Positions 1-8,764 of a stretch of DNA of 48,109 nucleotides are shown here, one piece after another. The translations under genes and the position numbers were made by a program. Under the pieces are notes generated by a model. It saw only the letters and a list, made by a program, of their open reading frames with translations. It did no database searches and had not been told where the DNA came from. The stretch comes from Treponema sp. GTDB lineage: Bacteria; Spirochaetota; Spirochaetia; Treponematales; Treponemataceae. Position 1 is the stretch's first letter, and the number at the start of each line of letters is the position of its first letter. The DNA lies in NCBI GenBank assembly GCA_017381365.1, contig JAFOCI010000091.1, positions 1-48,109 of the forward strand, in the 5' to 3' direction.

Positions 1-248
1 CAGATAATCAAATCAACTTCAGGATACAAATCAAGTATTCGATTCTGGTCATCATCAATCACACAATGTTTATTTTTCACCTGCCAGCACCCAAAACAAC
101 CACGACAAGATGAAATTTTCATTTCAGAAATGTTCATAACAAAAATCTCATGACTACCGTTTTTTTTAATTCCACGCAAAAAGGCATTTGTTAAAACCAT
201 TGTGTCACTTTTTTTCTTTGGACTACCATTCAAAACCAGAATTTTCAT
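1..248 (-). CDS. Flavodoxin-family NAD(P)H-dependent FMN reductase-like protein (partial, C-terminus off the window)
   Basis: The first 82 codons of a leftward gene are present. The protein begins MKILVLNGSPKKKSDTM, which is the phosphate-binding first loop (LNGSP) of the flavodoxin-like NADPH-dependent FMN reductase and iron-sulfur flavoprotein families. Around residues 54-60 there is a CRGCFGCW cysteine cluster, typical of the subgroup in which cysteines follow the second strand. A good Shine-Dalgarno (GGAG) lies about 8 nt before the ATG. It probably uses FMN to reduce small molecules or pass electrons in the cytoplasm. The substrate cannot be told, and the cysteines might bind a cluster or simply be conserved in this subgroup. 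The gene runs off the window, so full length and C-terminal domains are unknown. Confidence 0.75.
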   Translation of the reverse strand, partial: MKILVLNGSPKKKSDTMVLTNAFLRGIKKNGSHEIFVMNISEMKISSCRGCFGCWQVKNKHCVIDDDQNRILDLYPEVDLII

Positions 249-566
249 TATTTCACTCCAATAATAAGAATGTTTGTACTGCGCATTTGTGAATAAAATC
301 TATGATGTTATTTTGGGCAGAGTTTTTATTACATTTTTTTCAAATCAAGTTGAATCTATATACTCATCTCTTAAGAGAATAATACTACGAATAACATCTG
401 GAAGTTAAACTGTAAATCTACGAGAAACCGGCGTAGGGTATCGGTTTAGGGGGTAGCGTTTTTTTTGCGTTGCGAGAAACTCTGTTAATGAAGGGCGACT
501 GTTTTTTAATGCTGACACACTGTTTTCAAACCTCTGGCACTGTGTTATCAAAACTCAGACACTGTG
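249..566. other. Intergenic region of about 318 bp without a gene
   Basis: No coding frame is convincing here. The stretch is AT-rich up to about 410. It then has a more GC-rich patch (421-485) in which CGAGAAAC occurs twice, at about 421 and 473, around a run of eight T. It ends in the hairpin described separately at 511-571. The patch at 450-470 (GGGGGTAGCG) faintly resembles the GC-rich repeat found near urtA and iorA, but is too short to call a copy. Confidence 0.5.
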
Positions 567-571
567 TCAGC
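511..571. repeat. Inverted repeat with internal CACTGT direct repeats at the end of the TPR gene
   Basis: GCTGACACA at 511-519 pairs perfectly with TGTGTCAGC at 563-571. Between and within the arms, CACTGT-type words recur at about 516, 538 and 559. The right arm covers the stop codon of the leftward TPR gene, so on the minus strand the structure forms right at the end of that message. There is no long T-tract directly after it, so an intrinsic terminator is only possible, not shown. Confidence 0.4.
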
Positions 572-2474
572 ATTCTGCTAAAAGCCTTGCAATGGTTTTC
601 TGATAGCCTTGTAGCGTTTTACCGGCACGCTTATTCAGTCTTTCGATAAGCCTTTTAGCGGAATTAAAATCACCTGTCTGAATAAGATATTTTGCACTTT
701 CTATTTCTTTTTTTACCTTAAGTTCTTCTGTTAAAACTGCAAACTTTGGATCTTTTTGAGCCATTACCATTGCACTGTCATAATAGGAAAGACCGCGTTC
801 TGCATTGTGTTTTATTTTTATCAGGTATAAGCCGTAAGTTGCGGTGTTGCATGGATGAAGTGGAATTGTGGGAATAAAGTCATTCAATAAATTTTGCGGA
901 ATTGGTTCTCCCAGTTCAAGGCTTGTAAAAATAATGTTGTTTATAACCTGAACAGTATGTTTCCCGTGAGGATATTTTTTATGCATATCTTTCAAAAAAT
1001 CAAGGCATTTGTAAACTAAAGATGAGTTCTGTTCTGTAAGCGTTAAGACCTTGAGTAAATCGTTGCATGCAAAAAGTTTTACCGTAGGATTGTCTGATTC
1101 AAGCATTAAGATCTGATTTAAAAAACTGCAATAAGTTTCATAGTCACCGGTGTTAAAAAGTGCCTTTAGCCATTCCGTAAAGTAGTTCAAGTAATTGTCT
1201 TCCGAAAGGTCAAAGCCTTTTGATCCGTTTGTATTTTCAAAAATCGAAAGCGTTTCTTTGTATTTGCCCTGTGCATTCAAGATTTTCATATAGTTTGTAA
1301 GGATAATTTCCAATTGTTTTGATTTTTCGTTTTTGGAGTTTTTCTGCATATTGAATTTTTCAAGTGACTTTGCAATGTTCCGTTCTGCACGGTCATATTT
1401 TCTTAAGGCTGCATTGCAAAGCGCAATGTTGTTCCAGACAGCAGCCTGGTTTGTTCCGTCTTCTACAAGCGAACTTAGCCTGTCCAGTGCTTCTCCGTAT
1501 TTTTCTTTTACAAAGGAACATTTTGCATGGTTGATTGCAGCATCAAAATAAAAACCGTCTTTGTGTGCAGTGTTAAGGCTCAGATAGCGGGAAAGTATTC
1601 TTTCTGTTTTTTCAGGAGTTTTTTCCAGATTCAAATTAATGTAAAGACGCAAGGCTGGAGTAAAACTTAAATCAAGGTGAACGGCTATATCGCACCAGTA
1701 TAATGCTTTTTTTAGGAGTGAATGTTTTTTGGTGGCAAGAACAAGATAAAGCATGCTTAAAGCAAGGGCTGCCTGTACAGTATTTTGCAGGTAAAAAGAT
1801 TTTCTTAAATAATGAATTGCTTCTGCTGCATCGCCTTTTTTCATAAAAAGAAATGCATACTGAAAATATATTTCATAAGGAACTTCATCGTGTTCGTCTA
1901 TAAAATGGCATAAGGCTTTTTCTGCGTTCTCAAAGTCGTTCTTAGAAAGATACCAGCCGGAAAGTTTTCTTGCAGTTTCTTCGGTATTCAGATTGTAAAG
2001 GATTAAAAGGTTTTCTTCCGTGCGTTCTGTTCTTGCAATCTTATTCTGTGCAATTCTTGAAGCATAAGAAGGATTTTCTTTATTTTGAATCTTTGAAAGG
2101 CATTCCGCTTCTTTATCATAATCTTTTAATAGCGAATGGAACGCTGCAAGCCTGAAATAGTATGTGTCAGAAAAGCGTTTATCATTTGCAAGGTCAGAGT
2201 TTTCCATTTTATAAACTGCAAGTTCTTTTTTGAGCGTTTCTTTCTGTTCTTTTAAAGCAAGACTTCCTTCTTGTACCAGAAGATATTTTGAAATGTCAGA
2301 AACTTCTTTTTTTACAGTTCCAGATTTCTGTTCATTTGCTGCTTTTTCACATTCTGCAAAATTAAAATCAACCGTCAAATCTTGAGAAGAAATATCCATT
2401 GTGATTTTTTCTGATTTTCCGCAGAGAACGGAACTTTGCGTGCTGTTATTTTCAAGTTCATTAGAATCAATCAT
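567..2474 (-). CDS. TPR-repeat protein, second gene of a kinase-TPR pair
   Basis: A 635-residue, mostly helical protein made of degenerate tetratricopeptide repeats. Recognisable units include YFRLAAFHSLLKDYDKEAECL near residue 107, YLSKNDFENAEKALCHFI near 173, FMKKGDAAEAIHYLRKSF near 212, and AALRKYDRAERNIAKSL near 355. The N-terminal 70 residues are polar and probably disordered. There is no signal peptide or membrane segment, so it should be cytoplasmic. TPR arrays act as protein-binding scaffolds. The gene starts 9 nt after the kinase stop with GAGGT before the ATG, so the two are co-transcribed and the TPR protein is probably a partner or substrate of the kinase. The family assignment rests on repeat pattern alone, and no specific function is recognised. 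Confidence 0.75.
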   Translation of the reverse strand: MIDSNELENNSTQSSVLCGKSEKITMDISSQDLTVDFNFAECEKAANEQKSGTVKKEVSDISKYLLVQEGSLALKEQKETLKKELAVYKMENSDLANDKRFSDTYYFRLAAFHSLLKDYDKEAECLSKIQNKENPSYASRIAQNKIARTERTEENLLILYNLNTEETARKLSGWYLSKNDFENAEKALCHFIDEHDEVPYEIYFQYAFLFMKKGDAAEAIHYLRKSFYLQNTVQAALALSMLYLVLATKKHSLLKKALYWCDIAVHLDLSFTPALRLYINLNLEKTPEKTERILSRYLSLNTAHKDGFYFDAAINHAKCSFVKEKYGEALDRLSSLVEDGTNQAAVWNNIALCNAALRKYDRAERNIAKSLEKFNMQKNSKNEKSKQLEIILTNYMKILNAQGKYKETLSIFENTNGSKGFDLSEDNYLNYFTEWLKALFNTGDYETYCSFLNQILMLESDNPTVKLFACNDLLKVLTLTEQNSSLVYKCLDFLKDMHKKYPHGKHTVQVINNIIFTSLELGEPIPQNLLNDFIPTIPLHPCNTATYGLYLIKIKHNAERGLSYYDSAMVMAQKDPKFAVLTEELKVKKEIESAKYLIQTGDFNSAKRLIERLNKRAGKTLQGYQKTIARLLAEC

Positions 2475-2483
2475 TTTTTTACC

Positions 2484-3737
2484 TCAGTCATTACCTTTGT
2501 TTGCAGAAAAAATTTTTTTACGGTGAATTTCCTTTCGCTTTTTGTAAACTTCCCTTAAGTGTTCGTTTTCCAAAATGCGGATGATAAGGCGGATTTTTTC
2601 TTTTATGCCGTCAAGGTCGCTTTCTTTGGCGCGTTTTCTGTAGTCAAAAGCACAAAGTCTGTTGATTATTGTCTGAAGTTCGTTACGCAAATATTCGGGA
2701 ATAATTGAATCTTCCGAGATGCGTGGAATTATTATAGAAGGTGCAAAATCTGAAAGAAGTTCATCGTAAAGGGCAAGGCGTTTTTTTTCGTTGCCGTTGA
2801 ATTCTTCTTTTCCAACTCTGATATTGTTTGCAACTTCCCAGAAAGTAGAACCGTTTGTTTCATTCAGTGTAGTATAAAAACTCCGCTTGTCCAGAAGTTC
2901 AAAGAGCATGCAGCCGAGTGAATAGATGTCTGCACTTTTTGCCATTTCCCAATTATCTTCAAAGCAGGAATACAGTTCCGGTGCACAGTACATCATAGGT
3001 AAATCTTCCGCATTTGGCGAAAATAGTTTTATTTCTCGTTCAATTTCTTCTGTGGCAAGTGAAAGACCAAAATCAATCAAGACTGCAGTGCATTTGCCGT
3101 CTTTGCGCATACCCATTATGTTTGAAGGCTTTAAATCCCTATGGCAGAACCCTTCGCGGTGCAGGCTCTGCACCGCAGAAATCATGGAACAGAAAAGTTT
3201 GAGACGGTTTGCACAAGTTTTAAGGCGGTCGTTTGCTTCGTCAAAAAAAGATTTGCGTACATCTATGTCCATATATATTGAAGAAAAGAAAGAAACAGGA
3301 AAAATATAGTTTTTTTCTTCCAGCTGAATATCGACCTGCATTGTTTTTAGGGGCGTAAAAATCTGCTGCAGGCGGTGACTTCCCTTTAATTTTTGTAAAA
3401 CTGCACTTTCCCATTTAATGCACTCTTTTAGCTTAGGTTCTGCTTCGCACAATAAAGGATTTGTGGCTTTTACGGCCATGTTACGCCCGGTTACAGCATC
3501 GTGGGCACGGAATACATAATAAAGTCCCCTGTCTTCTTCATTATTGTCATAAATGCGGCTTATGCATCGGGCATCTTCAAAAAGGTCTGTAAAAGTGCTT
3601 GCTCCGGTTATCGCATTGAGCGTAATCGTTTCTGCCATGGCAAAAGAATCTTTAGAAAGTAGTTCTGTATCATAACCTTCAAAATCAAATTCCAGCTGGT
3701 AAGGTTCGTCTTTTATTACTGATAAACTATTTTGCAT
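2484..3737 (-). CDS. Hanks-type Ser/Thr protein kinase
   Basis: A 417-residue soluble kinase. The ATP-anchoring lysine is in MAVKATNP (about residue 88). The catalytic loop is HRDLKPSN, the metal-binding loop is DFG (IDFGLSL), the activation segment ends CAPELY, and the F-helix is SADIYSLGCMLFELL. All key residues are therefore present and the enzyme should be active. About 60 residues precede the kinase domain. No transmembrane segment or PASTA/FHA domain is visible, unlike PrkC-type receptors. I chose the ATG at 3737; an upstream TTG at 3782 would add 15 residues but has no ribosome site and lies upstream of the apparent -10 box. The gene is followed at 9 nt by the TPR gene and is divergent from the BREX operon. 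It is not PglW, the much larger kinase of type 2 BREX. Confidence 0.85.
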   Translation of the reverse strand: MQNSLSVIKDEPYQLEFDFEGYDTELLSKDSFAMAETITLNAITGASTFTDLFEDARCISRIYDNNEEDRGLYYVFRAHDAVTGRNMAVKATNPLLCEAEPKLKECIKWESAVLQKLKGSHRLQQIFTPLKTMQVDIQLEEKNYIFPVSFFSSIYMDIDVRKSFFDEANDRLKTCANRLKLFCSMISAVQSLHREGFCHRDLKPSNIMGMRKDGKCTAVLIDFGLSLATEEIEREIKLFSPNAEDLPMMYCAPELYSCFEDNWEMAKSADIYSLGCMLFELLDKRSFYTTLNETNGSTFWEVANNIRVGKEEFNGNEKKRLALYDELLSDFAPSIIIPRISEDSIIPEYLRNELQTIINRLCAFDYRKRAKESDLDGIKEKIRLIIRILENEHLREVYKKRKEIHRKKIFSANKGND

Positions 3738-3752
3738 AAAAATATTATAGCA
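3735..3752 (-). promoter_or_regulatory. Extended -10 promoter giving a probably leaderless kinase mRNA
   Basis: On the minus strand TGCTATAAT (3752-3744) is a perfect extended -10 element. It is followed by six bases, ATTTTT, and then the ATG at 3737-3735, so transcription would be expected to begin at or within a base of the start codon. No Shine-Dalgarno can exist in such a message. No good -35 is seen, which extended -10 promoters do not need. Confidence 0.5.
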
Positions 3753-3782
3753 CAGAAATTGCAGAGAGGGTGAAAAGTGCAA

Positions 3783-4019
3783 TGTTTAAATCAAATAGCT
3801 AAAATTGCGCCATTTAATTTAAATTAGAGTTTCTTACGAAACCCTCTTAGTGGACTGTCCGCGAGGACGCGGATAAATCATAACCTTTCGAAAGTTGAAA
3901 CTTTCTTCGACGTGTAATTTTAATGATGTTCTTTCTATATTAAGATACAAAAATACAGAAATATTGTATAATAATCTATAGTAACTTTTTAAGAAAAATA
4001 AGGAAAGTGTCATTAATTG
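3783..4019. other. Divergent intergenic region between kinase and BREX with three small hairpins
   Basis: No gene fits. Three short perfect inverted repeats follow one another: GTTTC-TTAC-GAAAC at 3829-3842, TCCGCG-AGGA-CGCGGA at 3858-3873, and a nested pair made of the palindrome CTTTCGAAAG (3885-3894) and GAAAGT-TGAA-ACTTTC (3890-3905). None is followed by a T-tract, so they look more like remnants of palindromic repeats or protein sites than terminators. The rest is AT-rich upstream sequence of brxA. Confidence 0.45.
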
Positions 4020-4053
4020 GCATATATATGCTATAAAATTAAAAATGAAAGGA
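4020..4053 (+). promoter_or_regulatory. BREX operon promoter overlapped by a 12-bp perfect palindrome
   Basis: TGCTATAAA (4029-4037) is an extended -10 element. GCATATATATGC at 4020-4031 is a perfect 12-bp palindrome whose right end forms the TGC of that element, so a dimeric repressor bound there would block polymerase. A ribosome site AAAGGA (4048-4053) lies 7 nt before the brxA ATG. The -35 region is poor (TGTCAT near 4008), consistent with reliance on the extended -10. The operator role is inferred. Confidence 0.5.
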
Positions 4054-4060
4054 ATTAAAA

Positions 4061-4657
4061 ATGGAATACAGTGCTGGTATGGTAAGTTGCCTTTTTTGGT
4101 TTAATGAAACTTTAAATACAATTCCATATTATTTAGACAACACTCCGGTTTGTGAAATGCGAAAGATTGCTGTGGAGCAGAATCTTTATCAGGTTCGTGC
4201 TCAAGATAGATGCAAAAGAATTGCAGGGGTTGTTTATAAAAGGCTTGATACACTTACACCTGAACTTATTGCAGAACTCCGTGATTCAGATATTAATACG
4301 GCTCATATTATTCATCTTATTTCTATTATGAAATCTGATCTTCTTTTTTTTGAGTTTATGAATCTTTGTTTTAAGAAAACTATACAGCTTGGCAAAAAGA
4401 ATCTTGAAGACGCTGACATTAAAAACTTCTTTGATGAAAAAATTGCTCAGAGTGAAGAAGTTTCTCAGTTTTCTACAAGTGCAATTTATAAACTTAAACA
4501 AACCTATGTTAAGTTTTTGATAGAAAGCGGCTTAGTTGAAAATGCACAATCAAAAAAAATCATGACTCCTTATATAGATTATAGACTTCAAGATTTATTA
4601 AAACAAACAGGATACGGAATATATCTTTCTACAATAACAGGAATTGATTATGAGTGA
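4061..4657 (+). CDS. brxA: BREX type 1 protein BrxA (DUF1819)
   Basis: A 198-residue protein of the DUF1819/BrxA family, which opens essentially every type 1 BREX operon. It starts MEYSAGMVSCLFWFNETLN and contains the family's typical helical core, including YQVRAQDRCKRIAGVVYKRL and TSAIYKLKQTYVKFLIESGL. The length matches the usual ~200 residues. BrxA homologues are small helical DNA-binding proteins. Their part in defence is not fully defined, though they are reported to contribute to phage exclusion. The gene has a clear ribosome site and overlaps brxB by 8 nt, so the two are translationally coupled. The call rests on family recognition together with the exact gene order that follows, so confidence is high. 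Confidence 0.93.
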   Translation: MEYSAGMVSCLFWFNETLNTIPYYLDNTPVCEMRKIAVEQNLYQVRAQDRCKRIAGVVYKRLDTLTPELIAELRDSDINTAHIIHLISIMKSDLLFFEFMNLCFKKTIQLGKKNLEDADIKNFFDEKIAQSEEVSQFSTSAIYKLKQTYVKFLIESGLVENAQSKKIMTPYIDYRLQDLLKQTGYGIYLSTITGIDYE

Positions 4658-5219
4658 GGCTACTTTTTCTGAACGATTAAATAGAATCAAAGATGAAATC
4701 TCAAAACCAGATTTTCTTAAAAATAAGGGATTAGGAAATGAAGTTGGATACTACATCTTCGATTATGAACCAGAGAGAGAACTTGAAGTAAGAGAACATA
4801 TTAAGGTTCTAAAAAAACAGATTCCAAACATAATTGAATTCGACCTTTATGAAATTGTAATGAATTTTCTAAACGAAAATGGATATCTGGAAGATGCTTT
4901 TGCTATGGAAGAAGATGGTTTTGAAAATCTTATAAGCGAATTGCAACCAACTTTAGGACTAACCGAAGATGGAGAATCAAACAAAATAATTGATTACATA
5001 GTAGGTAATACTCCTGAAAATTCTATTATTTTTGTAACAGGAGTTGGTAAGGTATATCCATTAGTCCGCTCTCATACGGTGCTAAATAACTTACATCAAA
5101 AATTATATAAGGTTCCTGTAATCATGTTTTTCCCTGGTGAATACACTGGGCAAAAACTCAAATTATTTAATGCAGTAACAGACGATAACTATTACAGAGC
5201 TTTTCCGCTTTGTAAATAA
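4650..5219 (+). CDS. brxB: BREX type 1 protein BrxB (DUF1788)
   Basis: A 189-residue DUF1788 protein. Diagnostic stretches are GVGKVYPLVRSHTVLNNL (about residues 133-150) and FFPGEYTGQKLKLFNAV near the C-terminus, both hallmarks of BrxB. I start at the ATG at 4650, preceded by CAGGA about 8 nt upstream; a TTG two codons earlier is less likely. The gene overlaps the end of brxA and is followed after 14 nt by brxC, so it sits in the canonical position. BrxB is required for type 1 BREX function in studied systems, probably as part of the BrxB-BrxC-PglX-PglZ assembly, but has no known enzymatic activity. Length and motifs are normal. Confidence 0.93.
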   Translation: MSEATFSERLNRIKDEISKPDFLKNKGLGNEVGYYIFDYEPERELEVREHIKVLKKQIPNIIEFDLYEIVMNFLNENGYLEDAFAMEEDGFENLISELQPTLGLTEDGESNKIIDYIVGNTPENSIIFVTGVGKVYPLVRSHTVLNNLHQKLYKVPVIMFFPGEYTGQKLKLFNAVTDDNYYRAFPLCK

Positions 5220-5233
5220 ATTGGAGAAGAACA

Positions 5234-8200
5234 ATGAATATTAAGAACATGTTTGAAAAGTCTATCGACCGTGACATTCAGGGTGTAATTAAAGTTGGCC
5301 AGTCCAATGAAGAAAACATTTATCAGGAACTGGAAGAATATGTTGTTACTAATGAATTAACAAAACACTTTAGAGATTTCTTCTCAAGCTATAAAAACGG
5401 AATTAATAAACACACTGATAAAATGGGTGTTTGGATTACAGGTTTCTTTGGAAGCGGTAAATCTCATCTTTTGAAGATCCTTTCATATCTTTTACAAAAC
5501 AAAGAAGTAAACGGAAAGCACGCAATCGAATATTTTACAGATGGTAAAAAAATTGATGATTCAATGATCATAGCCGATATGAAACTGGCAGGAACAGTTC
5601 CGGCAGATGTCATATTGTTCAATATAGATTCTAAGAGTGATTCAAACTCAAAGTCTTTGCCGGATGCAATTGTCCGTGTTTTCTTGAAGGTATTCAATGA
5701 AATGCAGGGCTTCTGTGGTTCACGTCCTTATATAGCGGATCTTGAGAGACGTTTATCTGATGAAGGTAAATACGATTTATTCAAACAGTATTTTAATGAA
5801 AATTCAAAGAAAGACTGGAATGAAGAACGCCAGAGCGGAGCTTTTATTCTTAAACATATTGCTTATGCATTGAACAAGCTTGATTACATGAATGAGGAAG
5901 ATACACGCACATGGTATAACGAAGAATCTAAAGATTATCATATTAGTATAGAAGATTTTGGAAAGCTTGTTCAGAAATATTGCGAAAAAAAAGGAAACAA
6001 TCATCATGTGGTTTTCCTTGTTGATGAAATTGGACAGTATATTGCAGGTAATACAAAACTCATGTTAAACCTCCAGACTGTAACAGAAGATTTAGGTACA
6101 GCTTGTGGCGGAAAAGCATGGATTGTTGTTACTAGTCAGCAGGATATTGATAGCATCGTTCATGTTGAAGGACAGGACTTTTCGAAAATACAGGGACGTT
6201 TTGATACCCGCCTGAATCTTTCAAGTTCGAATGTTGACGAAGTTATTCGTAAGCGTATTCTTGCTAAAAACACAGAAGCTAAAAGTGTTTTGGAAAATTT
6301 ATATACTACAAAAGAGTCAATAATCAAGAATTTGATTACATTTGCAGATCCTGTATATAAACGCCTATATGAAAATGCAAAAGATTTCGCTGATGTATAT
6401 CCATTTATTCCCTATCAGTTTAACTTACTGGGTGATGTTCTGACTTCAATACGAGAACACAGTTCTTCCGGAAAGCACCTTGCAGAAGGTGAACGCTCTA
6501 TGATTGCTCTTTTTAAAGAGTCTGCAATGGCTTATGAAGAAAAAACAGAAGGAGTATTGATTCCATTCAATAAGTTTTATGATGCACTTGCAAAGTTTAT
6601 TGACCATTCAAACAGCATCGTGATTAATCATGCACTTGAAAATAAACATCTTGAAAATCCATTTGATACAGACCTTTTAAAAGTTCTGTTCATGATTAAA
6701 TATGTACGCACTATCAAGAGCAATGTTGAAAATCTTACAACACTCCTTGTTTCACATATTGACCAGGATCGCGTAGAACTTAGAAAGCAAGTTGAAGATT
6801 CTTTGCAGCGGCTTGTTACAGAAACTCTTGTTCAGAAAAATGGCGATGAATATGTCTTCCTTACAAACGAGGAACAGGAAATAAACCGTGCAATTAACAA
6901 TGAAGTTGTTGATGTAAGTGAAGTGATTGCTGCTACAAGTAATATTGTATTTTCCAGCATAATAAAATCCGCTCGCTATTCATATACATCACGTTATTTC
7001 TTCCAATTTAATCAGAAAGTCGATGGAGTTGTTCGCCATGATGGTGAATCTATAGGTCTCAGGCTTATTACTCCTTATTATTCTGATGCAAAAGATGATT
7101 CTGCAATGCGAATGCTTTCTATGGGAGCTTCTGATGCAATTATCAGATTACCAGAAGATGTTACATTCCTTGATGAAATCAGAGAACATATAAAACTTCA
7201 GCGTTATATGACAAAAAATGCAAGTGAGCTCTTAAATTCTCACCGAGTTATTCACGACGCAAAGGCAGCTGAACTTTCTGAGAAAAGCCGTAGAATTGTT
7301 ACTTTTGTAGAAAAAGCAATTAGTGATTCAGATGTTTATATTAATGGAAATGATTATGTTTCAAAGGCTCAGGATGCAGATCAGAAACTCAATGAAATAT
7401 TAAAGAAACAGGTAGAAGCAACTTACTATAAATTGAGTTATATGGAAACAGAGCCAAATGCTGCTTCAATTACTTCGATATTTACCTCTTCAAATCAGTT
7501 AGGACTAACAGGCGGTTCCGGTGGCGTGAACAAGCTTGCTCTTTCTGATATGGAGAAATACATAACAAATAATCCTTCAAGTTCCAGAATGACATTCAAA
7601 AGCATAATAGCAACCTATACCGCAGCTCCTTATGGTTTTACAGAGCTTGATATCGGTTGGCTTTTGGGAAGTCTTTTCAAAGATAATAAAGTTGCTTTTT
7701 CTTTTTCAAACAAAGCAGTCTCAATACTAGATAGCAAACCTGATGAACTTACAAATTATCTTACAAAACGAGAATATCAGGATAGATTGATTATTGAGCC
7801 TAAAAAACATATTTCTGAAAAGCAGACAAAAATATTAAAGGATTTGATGAATGATTTGTTTGCATGTTCATTGAACACAGATGATGATGAAAAAGCTGCT
7901 TCAGATTTCAGAACAGAAGCTGGAAAACTTTTAGATTCAATAAAAGATTACTTGCGTGAATATGATTATAATCCAAGTCTCCCTGGAAAAGACATTCTTG
8001 AACAGGGTAAGGATTTTATGGAAAAAATCTGTTCATTTACAATATACACACAGCTTTATGACTATACTGAAAAGCATTACGACGATCTAATGGACTATGC
8101 TCAGGATTCAAAAGATGTAATCGACTTCCATAAAGGTGAACAAAAAATCATCTTCAAAAAAGCTCTCGAACTTAAAGTTCTTTATGAAAGCAGCAAGAAT

Positions 8201-8752
8201 TATATTACGGAAGACGTCTTAACAAACCAGATTTCAAATATGCAGACCATTCTGCAGCAGAAGAATCCATGGTCTTCTATTCCAATGCTTAAAATGGCGG
8301 ATACCACTTTTGAAACTGAGTATACAAAATTACTTGATAAAGCAAAATCAGATGAAGAAGCTACAGTTCAGGCAGATTTAGCAAGTGTAAATGAATATCT
8401 TACACAGAATAACTGCACGGATACTTTTGGAATTCAGACCAAGTATGATGATATTATCACTCGCTTAAAAGCATCAAATGATATTGCTAAAGTAAAATCC
8501 TTCTCGTCAGAAAGTGCGACTGTAAAAAGCGGTTTGATTGCCCAGATTGCACAGAGTCTTGTAAAAGCAAGTCCTGCAGAACCAGGCCAGGCTCTAAAAC
8601 TTTCAAAGCCTGTTCATCTTAATACAGTTGTTTCTAACAAGGTTGTTCAGATTAATACAGACGATGATATCACGAAGCTTACAACAGAACTTGCAGCAGC
8701 CTTAAAAGACCAGCTTAAGAATAATCCTGGTGGAATTACGGTATTGTTATAG
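5234..8752 (+). CDS. brxC: BREX type 1 ATPase BrxC (PglY-like P-loop protein)
   Basis: A 1172-residue P-loop ATPase, the usual size for BrxC (about 1200). The Walker A is GFFGSGKSH at residues 70-78 and the Walker B is VVFLVDEIGQY at about 258-268. The opening MNIKNMFEKSIDRDIQGVIKVGQ is typical of the family. The long C-terminal half is helical and ends in the conserved LSKPVHLNTVVSNK...ITKLTTELAAAL region. BrxC is thought to drive assembly of, or DNA handling by, the BREX complex that methylates host DNA and blocks phage replication. The ribosome site is GGAGAA, 7 nt upstream of the ATG. The gene is intact, with no frameshift. Confidence 0.95.
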   Translation: MNIKNMFEKSIDRDIQGVIKVGQSNEENIYQELEEYVVTNELTKHFRDFFSSYKNGINKHTDKMGVWITGFFGSGKSHLLKILSYLLQNKEVNGKHAIEYFTDGKKIDDSMIIADMKLAGTVPADVILFNIDSKSDSNSKSLPDAIVRVFLKVFNEMQGFCGSRPYIADLERRLSDEGKYDLFKQYFNENSKKDWNEERQSGAFILKHIAYALNKLDYMNEEDTRTWYNEESKDYHISIEDFGKLVQKYCEKKGNNHHVVFLVDEIGQYIAGNTKLMLNLQTVTEDLGTACGGKAWIVVTSQQDIDSIVHVEGQDFSKIQGRFDTRLNLSSSNVDEVIRKRILAKNTEAKSVLENLYTTKESIIKNLITFADPVYKRLYENAKDFADVYPFIPYQFNLLGDVLTSIREHSSSGKHLAEGERSMIALFKESAMAYEEKTEGVLIPFNKFYDALAKFIDHSNSIVINHALENKHLENPFDTDLLKVLFMIKYVRTIKSNVENLTTLLVSHIDQDRVELRKQVEDSLQRLVTETLVQKNGDEYVFLTNEEQEINRAINNEVVDVSEVIAATSNIVFSSIIKSARYSYTSRYFFQFNQKVDGVVRHDGESIGLRLITPYYSDAKDDSAMRMLSMGASDAIIRLPEDVTFLDEIREHIKLQRYMTKNASELLNSHRVIHDAKAAELSEKSRRIVTFVEKAISDSDVYINGNDYVSKAQDADQKLNEILKKQVEATYYKLSYMETEPNAASITSIFTSSNQLGLTGGSGGVNKLALSDMEKYITNNPSSSRMTFKSIIATYTAAPYGFTELDIGWLLGSLFKDNKVAFSFSNKAVSILDSKPDELTNYLTKREYQDRLIIEPKKHISEKQTKILKDLMNDLFACSLNTDDDEKAASDFRTEAGKLLDSIKDYLREYDYNPSLPGKDILEQGKDFMEKICSFTIYTQLYDYTEKHYDDLMDYAQDSKDVIDFHKGEQKIIFKKALELKVLYESSKNYITEDVLTNQISNMQTILQQKNPWSSIPMLKMADTTFETEYTKLLDKAKSDEEATVQADLASVNEYLTQNNCTDTFGIQTKYDDIITRLKASNDIAKVKSFSSESATVKSGLIAQIAQSLVKASPAEPGQALKLSKPVHLNTVVSNKVVQINTDDDITKLTTELAAALKDQLKNNPGGITVLL

Positions 8753-8764
8753 AAGGAAACATGA

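Noticed and set aside
2484..3737. The kinase as PglW, making this a type 2 BREX locus
   Set aside because: It is far smaller than PglW and on the opposite strand. The PglZ, BrxL, BrxA and BrxB proteins all indicate type 1.
3738..3782. Longer kinase start at a TTG (15 more residues)
   Set aside because: The extension has no ribosome site and lies upstream of a perfect extended -10 that points to the ATG at 3737.
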